Shown: piece by piece, positions 1 through 5,215 of the stretch
Position numbering within the stretch: position 1 is the stretch's first letter
Layout: each line of letters begins with the position of its first letter
Assembly: GCA_001829505.1 (NCBI GenBank)
Contig: MIBK01000189.1
Location: 1-5,215, forward strand
Direction: 5' to 3'
From: Spirochaetes bacterium RBG_16_67_19
GTDB taxonomy: Bacteria; Spirochaetota; Spirochaetia; SZUA-6; DRHE01
DNA length: 5,215 bases
The notes under the pieces: model-generated
What the model was told of the DNA's origin: nothing
Databases searched by the model: none
What the model saw: only the letters and a program-made list of their open reading frames with translations
Translations under genes and position numbers: made by a program

Positions 1-2376
1 GAAGCGGAAATCGTCCAGGACCATGCTGCGCATGTCACTGGTCTTCTCGTATCCGGCCACCGCGTCGAAGAAAAACACTCCCCAGAGCAGCTGCTCGGCG
101 ATGGGCACCCGCAGCTCCAGCCGGTTGTCCCACAGGGCGAACAGGTCGCGCTCCAGGTCCCAGCCGCGGGCGATGTTCCAGCCGTCGATGTACAGGCGGT
201 CGTTGGTGATGGTCAGGGCCTGGCCTTCGGGCCCCCAGTTCCAGATTTCCGGCAGGATGAAGTGCATGGAGCTGTGCGCGGCCAGGATCAGGCGCAGCCT
301 CCAGTTCTCGGTGGCCTGCCAATCCACCAGGGTCAGGAAGCCTTCCAGCGTGGAATCGGTGCGGATGTACTCGCGCCTGCCCACCGGCAAGCCGAGGGCG
401 AAGGTGATCCCCTGGGCTATGTAGAAGCCCTTGCTGGGGTTCAGGAAGTAGTCGCGCTTGTCCCAGAACAGGGTCAGGCCCAGCTTGTTGACGTTCTGCC
501 AGATGCCCTGGCCGGAGCGGATCACCGGATCGAAGGGGCGCAGCAGGGAGGGGTCGTACTCCACCTTCTCCAGCGCGGTGCTCAGGCCGCCCCGCAGCCC
601 CAGCCAGCCCAGCGGCGTGAAGATCCGGTAGCCGGAATCCAGGCCCGCGGAGAGCTTCCAGGTGGTGTAGTCCATGGTGTACTGCTCCGGGATGACATAG
701 CCGTTGTTGATGGCGTACTCGTAGTCGGTGATCTTATCGTCCCCGGTGTAGGGGTAGCTGCCGTCATCCGGGTTCACCCAATAGCCGTAGAAGGGATCCG
801 GCACGGCGTTGTCCTCGTCGCCGTTGAACACGGGCGTGCCGTGGACGCTCGTATCCTGGTAGATGTTGGGCACCACGGCATGCTCGAAGCTCAGGTTCAC
901 CCCTCCCGACCAGCGCTTGCCGAACAGCCAGGGCTCCGTGAAGCTCAGGGCGGCCATCTGGCGCAGGTTGGAGATCTCCAGGTTCACCCCCAGGGCCTGG
1001 CCGCGGCCCAGGAAGTTGTTCTCGGCCCACTTCAGCACTCCGGAGATGGGATAGTCCCCTCCGGAGAAGGTCACGCCGAAGTTGATGTTGGCCGTGCTGC
1101 CCTCCTCCAGGTTGAGCACCAGGTCCATCAGCCCCTCGACGGTGCCCGGGGGGGTCTCCGGCTGGATGGAGGTGAAGTATTGCAGGTTGTACAGGTTGCG
1201 CAGGCCCTGGATCACCTTGGCCTTGCTGAAGATGTCCCCTTCCGAGAAGGGCAGCTCGCGCAGGACCACGTAGTCCTTGGTCTTGGTGTTGCCCTTCAGC
1301 ACGATGCTCTCGATGTGGCCCCGGTCCTTCTCCACAATGCGGATGGTGTAGGCGATTTCCTTCTTTTGCTCGTCGCGCGCCTCGTCCCTGCCGATCACGT
1401 TGAAGATGTAGCCGTTCTCGTAGTACAGGTCCGCCACCCGCCCCGTGTCGGCCTCCAGGCGGGAGCGGTCCAGGATCTTGCCCGGGGTCTGCCGCACCAG
1501 CTCCGCCAGCTGCTCGGTGGAGAAGATCTGGTTGCCCTCGAAGCTCATCCCGCCGTAGACCCACTGCTCGCCTTCCGACAGGTAAACCGTGATGGTGAGG
1601 AAGTTCTTTCCTTCCTTTTCGTCGCGTTCCACGGCCCGATCCACCTTGTCCACGCGGGCGTCGATGAAGCCGTGCTCACCGTAGTACTCCAGTATGGCCG
1701 CCAGGTCCTCCTCCAGCTTGGCTTCCTGGAAAAGCCCGCTGGAGAACAGGGATTGCGCTTTAGTCTTCATGGTCCTGCGCAGCGTGCTCTCCGAGGCGAA
1801 GGAATTGCCCGAAAAGGCGATGGCCCGGATGGCCGTCTGCACGCCCTCCACGATGCGGAAGCGTACCTGGACGGTGTTGCCTTCCTTGCCCGGTTCGAGG
1901 CTGCCGGAGGTGGTGGCCTCGGTGAAGCCCTTTTCCAGGTAGAGAGCGGAGATGGCGTCGGCGTCCGCGTTGACCTGGGTCTGGGTCACCAGGTCCCCCT
2001 TCTTGATCAGCACCTTTTCCAGTATCTCGGTGCGGCGCAGCTGGCGGTTGCCCTCCAGCAGGATGTCCGCGACGGCCGGCTTCTCCTTGACGCTGAACTC
2101 CACGATCACCGCCGTCTCGCCGTCCGCCGGCAGGGCGTTGGACTCGATGGATTCGAAGTAGTCCAGGGCGTAGAGCTTCTCCTGGATTTCCCAGAACAGC
2201 TCCAGGGTGAACGCCCTGCCCAGGTAGGGCTCGACCAGCGCGGTGAGCTCGTTGCGGGACACGCTCTCCAGGCCCGTGAAGGTGAAGTCCTTGATGGGCT
2301 TGCCGATGTACCATTCCTCCTGGGCGGAGGCGGCGAAGGCGCAGAAGAGGAGGATGCCGGCCAGAATCTTTCGCAT
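1..2376 (-). CDS. bamA: BamA, Omp85-family outer membrane protein assembly factor, 3'-truncated
   Basis: 792 codons are open from the ATG to the window edge with no stop. The ATG is favoured by a GAGGG site five bases upstream and by the signal peptide it begins, residues 1-18, with likely cleavage at ASA/QEE. Five POTRA domains follow at about 25-97, 99-178, 180-269, 271-348 and 352-424. Four show the late F-x-G-N type element: LEGN 107-110, FSGN 188-191, FEGN 279-282 and LKGN 360-363. The barrel begins near 427. It includes NNFLGRGQ (453-460), FTEPWLFG (479-486), the Omp85 hallmark DKRDYFLNPSKG (639-650) and ARGW (736-739), which replaces the usual VRGF. BamA inserts beta-barrel proteins into the outer membrane, its POTRA domains receiving clients in the periplasm. 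E. coli BamA has 810 residues; about 70-100 residues, the last strands including its own beta-signal, should lie outside. The predicted loop at 503-571 is much longer than in E. coli. It is cotranscribed with, and probably translationally coupled to, the upstream tamB. Confidence 0.96.
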   Translation of the reverse strand, partial: MRKILAGILLFCAFAASAQEEWYIGKPIKDFTFTGLESVSRNELTALVEPYLGRAFTLELFWEIQEKLYALDYFESIESNALPADGETAVIVEFSVKEKPAVADILLEGNRQLRRTEILEKVLIKKGDLVTQTQVNADADAISALYLEKGFTEATTSGSLEPGKEGNTVQVRFRIVEGVQTAIRAIAFSGNSFASESTLRRTMKTKAQSLFSSGLFQEAKLEEDLAAILEYYGEHGFIDARVDKVDRAVERDEKEGKNFLTITVYLSEGEQWVYGGMSFEGNQIFSTEQLAELVRQTPGKILDRSRLEADTGRVADLYYENGYIFNVIGRDEARDEQKKEIAYTIRIVEKDRGHIESIVLKGNTKTKDYVVLRELPFSEGDIFSKAKVIQGLRNLYNLQYFTSIQPETPPGTVEGLMDLVLNLEEGSTANINFGVTFSGGDYPISGVLKWAENNFLGRGQALGVNLEISNLRQMAALSFTEPWLFGKRWSGGVNLSFEHAVVPNIYQDTSVHGTPVFNGDEDNAVPDPFYGYWVNPDDGSYPYTGDDKITDYEYAINNGYVIPEQYTMDYTTWKLSAGLDSGYRIFTPLGWLGLRGGLSTALEKVEYDPSLLRPFDPVIRSGQGIWQNVNKLGLTLFWDKRDYFLNPSKGFYIAQGITFALGLPVGRREYIRTDSTLEGFLTLVDWQATENWRLRLILAAHSSMHFILPEIWNWGPEGQALTITNDRLYIDGWNIARGWDLERDLFALWDNRLELRVPIAEQLLWGVFFFDAVAGYEKTSDMRSMVLDDFRF
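2323..2376 (-). other. Sec signal peptide of BamA
   Basis: Residues 1-18 have a short basic start (MRK), a hydrophobic core (about residues 4-14) and a small-residue ASA ending before Q19, the pattern cut by signal peptidase I. This sends BamA across the inner membrane by the Sec route before its barrel is assembled. The mature protein would begin QEEWYIGKPIKDF, leading straight into POTRA1. Confidence 0.8.
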
Positions 2377-2379
2377 AGG

Positions 2380-2386
2380 TTCCCTC
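2380..2386 (-). promoter_or_regulatory. Ribosome binding site of bamA, overlapping the tamB stop
   Basis: Read on the minus strand, GAGGGAA shares its first two bases with the TGA stop of tamB (TGAGGGAACCTATG). GAGGG lies five bases before the bamA ATG, a normal Shine-Dalgarno spacing. A ribosome terminating on tamB would sit on this site, which points to termination-reinitiation coupling. It also fixes the bamA start. No promoter or terminator fits in the eight-base gap, although a promoter inside tamB cannot be excluded. Confidence 0.8.
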
Positions 2387-5215
2387 AGTATGAAAACTTC
2401 CAGCTCAAACCGATGCTGTTGTCGGAAAGGAACAGATTCTCAGGATGCTTGGGGGCGAAGGTCCACTCCAGCAGGAAGAAGGGCGTGGTCCACTCCAGGT
2501 TCAGCTCCCCTTCGGTCTGGATGTTGTAAGCGCTGCCCGCGGCATCCGTGGCCTGGAAACGCACCAGCGCCTGCACGAATAAGTCCGTTCCCAGATACTT
2601 TCCTAAAGACAGGGTGGTGTTGTCAAGGGGATTGAAGCTGGCCAGGCCGGCCTGCTCCCCCATGATCTTGCCGACCAGGATGTTCTGCAGGAACTGGGTG
2701 CGGATGCTGAACAGGTCCAGGTTCAGGAGGCGGCGCACGGAGCGCTCGAACGGTGAGAGGATTCCGAATTGCCCGACGATGTCCGAGGTCAGCATCACCG
2801 CGGATACCCCGAAGCTGGATTCCTGGAAACGGTCCACGATATTGCCCCCGATCAGGCCCATCAGGTCCACGTCCGCGAGAACCGGTTCGGAGTAGAAGCG
2901 GGGAGAGAACTGGCTCAACTTGTTGTTGGCCTCCAGGTAGATCGTGATCTCCTGATTGTTCTGGTCGCGCTCCCGGATCTCGGCCAGGGCGTTGATCCAG
3001 GGGTCTATCTGGCCCAAGCCGGCGTCGAAGCGGATGCTGCCCCGCTTCAGGTAGAAGCTGCGGTCGAAGTAGAAGATCTCCCCGCCGCGGATGTCCACGT
3101 CCCCGGACAGGGCGACCGCGCCGGTTTCCCCATCCAGAACCACCGCCAGCCGCTCGCCCGGCTTGGCGTAGGTGTGCACCACGGGGAAGGTCTGCGCCGG
3201 CCAGAAGAACTCCACGCTCCGTCCCACGTCGATCTTCAGGTCAACCGAAAGGGCCGCCCCCTTGCTCGACGCAGGCGCCGCCGCCTCCTGGCGGACCAGG
3301 GCGATGCGGCAGAGGTTGGCCGTGATGCTGCCTTCCACCCGCGTGTCTACCGGGTCGCCGCGGACGCGCACCGTGCCGGTGGCGTAGCCGTCCAGCGCCA
3401 CCGGGGGGAAGGTCGCCTTGATGTGGGCTCCCGGGTACTGGGGGACATGGAAACTCAACTCGAAGGCGCGCGGAATCCAGTGATCCAGGGTGAAGGTGCC
3501 TTCCGCCTCCACCAGGGCCCGGCCCGCCTGGCTGGCCACCCGCGGGAGGATGAAGGTCTTCTCGTTGAACTCCAGCCGTCCGTTGATCGGCTTGATCGGC
3601 TCCGGGGAAAGCTGGAAGCGCATGGCAGCGTCCCGCACCTGGATGGTGCCGAACCAGTCCGGATCGGTGAGCATGCCGGCGATGCGCAGGGTGCCGGCGC
3701 CCGTGCCCTCGGTGAACTCGATGATGTGCGTGCTGGGCGCCAGGATGGCGCTGAGCACCCGCATGTCCAGCGCGGCCACGTCGAAGCGGGCCTCGATCCT
3801 GTCGCCCACCAGGCGGCCGCTGATCTCCCCCTGCACCGGCAGCGGTGCCTCCAGCCCCAGGCTGAACTGGCCGCTTTTCGAAAGCCGTGCATGGATGGCG
3901 GATTGCGGGCCCCCGTCCACGCGCAGCTCCCCGCCGCGGGCCTGCAGGTTGATCAGCCAGTCCGGATAATCGCGGCGTTCCACCTGGATGCCGGTCAGGC
4001 GCAGCAGCGCGTCCAGGTCCCGCTGCAGAAAAGCCGGGGCGCCGGGATTGGCGGCTGACCCACCGGCCAGCCTGGCCGTGGGAGCGGTGGTCCCGGCCAG
4101 CTCCACGGCGAGGCGCGTGGGCTTGCCCAGCAGCTCGGCCGCGTAGCGGGAGTTGAAGGCGAACTCCCCCAGGGCCAGGTCCCAGTGCCCCCGCCCTTCG
4201 GTAAGACGATGGCGCAGGAGGGTCAGGGTCAGGTTTTCCACGTCGAGGCGGTGTCCCCGGTAGGTGGCGGCGATCTCCACCGCCAGCGGGTCGGCGTTGA
4301 GCCGGCCATCGGCCAGCTGCAGCCGGGCGGCCAGCTCTGGTTCCCGCAGGCTGCCCTGGAAGCTCAGGCTGCCCGAGAGGTCCCCCCGCACGGCCAGCTC
4401 GCCGGCCCTTTCCAAGGGGGTGCGGTTGAAATCCAGCTTCAAAGCGGGTCCGTCCTGGCCCGGGCGGACGGTGAGCGAATAGCGCTCGGCCCCTTCCCGG
4501 TCCTGGAGCCGGATCCAGCCCTCCGCCGAGGACCAGCCCGCCACGTTCAGGCTGCCCTGGCCGCTGATGGCCGAATAGCTGTCCTGGTACTGGAGAGAAT
4601 CCAGGGTGAGCAGCCCATTGGCCAGCGAGAAACCCATCTGCAGGGAATTGCTCTTCACGGCCAGGAAGGGGAAATCCTCTACCCGGGTGAGCGGGGAGCG
4701 GGCGTACAGCTGCCTGCCGGCGAGCAGGCCCTCGATGCGGCTGGACAGGAGCACCGTTCCCTTTTTCAGCGGAACCGGCAGGCGCTGGACCTGCAGGCTG
4801 AAGGCGGTTCCCCGCAGGCTCCGGGCTCCGGCGGGAATCAGATCCGGGTCCGCCTCCTGGCCAAAGGCCACCACCGCGGACAGGCCGTAGTTGCCCTCCA
4901 GGCGCAGCTGCCTGTCCGCCGTGTAGGTGCCGCGCAGCCAGTAGGGGGTTTTCTGGAATTCCAGCTCGCTGGAGAACTCCGTTCCCCCGCCGGCCCGCCG
5001 TAGGGCCGCCTTCCCCGACAGCTCGTACCCGTTCCACTGGGCGCGCAGCCCCCGCATCTCCAGCTCCCCTTCAGTGGCCAGCATGGCGAAGCTGGCGAAA
5101 TTGCTGGGAGTGGAGCGCTGGTAGAGCCTGACGTCGCCGGCGGACAGGGAGAAGGTGCGGAAATCCGTGGCCAGGGACAGGTCGAAGGTCCCGCTCAGCG
5201 ATGCCAGGCGGATCC
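2385..5215 (-). CDS. tamB: TamB-family (DUF490) translocation and assembly module protein, 5'-truncated
   Basis: The last 942 residues and the TGA stop are present. The frame stays open to the window edge, so the methionine at 5084 is probably internal; the N-terminus, with the expected inner-membrane anchor, lies outside. Family members run about 1200 to 1500 residues, so several hundred may be missing. The visible part is almost all short alternating-hydrophobicity beta strands, as in the hydrophobic-groove fold of AsmA/TamB proteins. A recurring G-x-L-x-[IVF]-x-G followed by a D/E-P step appears near visible residues 278-305, 501-532 and, more weakly, 608-637. The C-terminal third carries the DUF490 signature: LSGDVDIRGGEIFYF near residue 700, then YLKRGSIRFD, a P-W-I-N-A-L segment, and VDLMGLIGGNIVD near 785. 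The protein ends in LSWKFSY. By family knowledge it bridges the periplasm and works with an Omp85 partner; the adjacent bamA suggests BamA rather than TamA. Family assignment is firm; substrate and partner are inferred. Confidence 0.93.
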   Translation of the reverse strand, partial: IRLASLSGTFDLSLATDFRTFSLSAGDVRLYQRSTPSNFASFAMLATEGELEMRGLRAQWNGYELSGKAALRRAGGGTEFSSELEFQKTPYWLRGTYTADRQLRLEGNYGLSAVVAFGQEADPDLIPAGARSLRGTAFSLQVQRLPVPLKKGTVLLSSRIEGLLAGRQLYARSPLTRVEDFPFLAVKSNSLQMGFSLANGLLTLDSLQYQDSYSAISGQGSLNVAGWSSAEGWIRLQDREGAERYSLTVRPGQDGPALKLDFNRTPLERAGELAVRGDLSGSLSFQGSLREPELAARLQLADGRLNADPLAVEIAATYRGHRLDVENLTLTLLRHRLTEGRGHWDLALGEFAFNSRYAAELLGKPTRLAVELAGTTAPTARLAGGSAANPGAPAFLQRDLDALLRLTGIQVERRDYPDWLINLQARGGELRVDGGPQSAIHARLSKSGQFSLGLEAPLPVQGEISGRLVGDRIEARFDVAALDMRVLSAILAPSTHIIEFTEGTGAGTLRIAGMLTDPDWFGTIQVRDAAMRFQLSPEPIKPINGRLEFNEKTFILPRVASQAGRALVEAEGTFTLDHWIPRAFELSFHVPQYPGAHIKATFPPVALDGYATGTVRVRGDPVDTRVEGSITANLCRIALVRQEAAAPASSKGAALSVDLKIDVGRSVEFFWPAQTFPVVHTYAKPGERLAVVLDGETGAVALSGDVDIRGGEIFYFDRSFYLKRGSIRFDAGLGQIDPWINALAEIRERDQNNQEITIYLEANNKLSQFSPRFYSEPVLADVDLMGLIGGNIVDRFQESSFGVSAVMLTSDIVGQFGILSPFERSVRRLLNLDLFSIRTQFLQNILVGKIMGEQAGLASFNPLDNTTLSLGKYLGTDLFVQALVRFQATDAAGSAYNIQTEGELNLEWTTPFFLLEWTFAPKHPENLFLSDNSIGLSWKFSY

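Noticed and set aside
2341..2376. Possible lipobox at Cys12 of the BamA signal peptide
   Set aside because: The residue before the cysteine is Phe, not Gly, Ala or Ser. A good signal peptidase I site (ASA/Q) follows six residues later, and BamA is not a lipoprotein.
262..2529. A 755-codon open frame on the plus strand, antisense to bamA and the end of tamB
   Set aside because: It is in exact register with the bamA codons, so a stop would need a sense TTA, CTA or TCA codon, and all three are rare in this GC-rich gene. Its translation is low-complexity, rich in V, G, Q, H and L with no recognisable domain, and it lies over clear POTRA and barrel coding sequence.
2769..4058. A 429-codon plus-strand open frame antisense to tamB, and a similar one at 4185-5003
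   Set aside because: Both are in register with tamB codons and stay open for the same codon-usage reason. The first ends exactly where tamB uses a rare TCA serine codon. The composition is that of a shadow frame.
3241..5037. A 598-codon minus-strand open frame overlapping tamB in another phase
   Set aside because: The translation is dominated by G, P, R and A with no motifs, which is typical of out-of-phase reading of GC-rich coding DNA. The tamB frame has the DUF490 signatures.
5082..5084. ATG at 5084 as the start of tamB
   Set aside because: The frame remains open for another 43 codons to the window edge, and those residues keep the same beta-strand pattern. There is no signal anchor after this methionine and no convincing ribosome binding site, so it is probably internal.
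5210..5215. The window ends exactly on GGATCC, a BamHI site, suggesting a cloning boundary
   Set aside because: A six-base site at the edge can arise by chance, and the tamB frame reads straight through to the last base. There is no other sign of vector sequence.

Overview
The window is GC-rich (low to mid 60s percent by eye) and almost entirely coding. It holds two genes on the minus strand, read from high to low coordinates, and each is cut by a window edge. First is a tamB-like gene that enters from beyond position 5215 and ends at 2385. Second is bamA, which starts at 2376 and runs off the window at position 1. Eight bases separate them, and the bamA ribosome binding site overlaps the tamB stop codon, so they are very likely one translationally coupled transcriptional unit. 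I see no RNA gene, mobile element, CRISPR array, terminator or stand-alone promoter, and no non-coding stretch longer than these eight bases.

The products belong to the outer-membrane machinery of a diderm bacterium. TamB-family (DUF490/AsmA-like) proteins are long beta-rich proteins that span the periplasm from the inner membrane. They are linked to outer-membrane homeostasis, including lipid transport and assembly of some barrel proteins. BamA is the Omp85-family insertase, with five periplasmic POTRA domains and a 16-stranded barrel that folds outer-membrane proteins.

The organism is most likely a high-GC spirochaete. Adjacent tamB and bamA without a tamA is the known arrangement in Treponema and Borrelia. 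The BamA POTRA4-POTRA5 region and the mature N-terminus also closely resemble treponemal BamA as I remember it. This is recognition from memory, not a search. Other diderm phyla also pair tamB with an Omp85 gene, so the phylum call is good but not certain.

This is mostly an ordinary conserved locus. The points worth a second look are a textbook beta-signal-like motif at the extreme C-terminus of TamB, an unusually long acidic and tyrosine-rich surface loop predicted in BamA, a variant (ARGW) of the otherwise conserved VRGF motif in BamA, and the stop/ribosome-binding-site overlap that couples the two genes.
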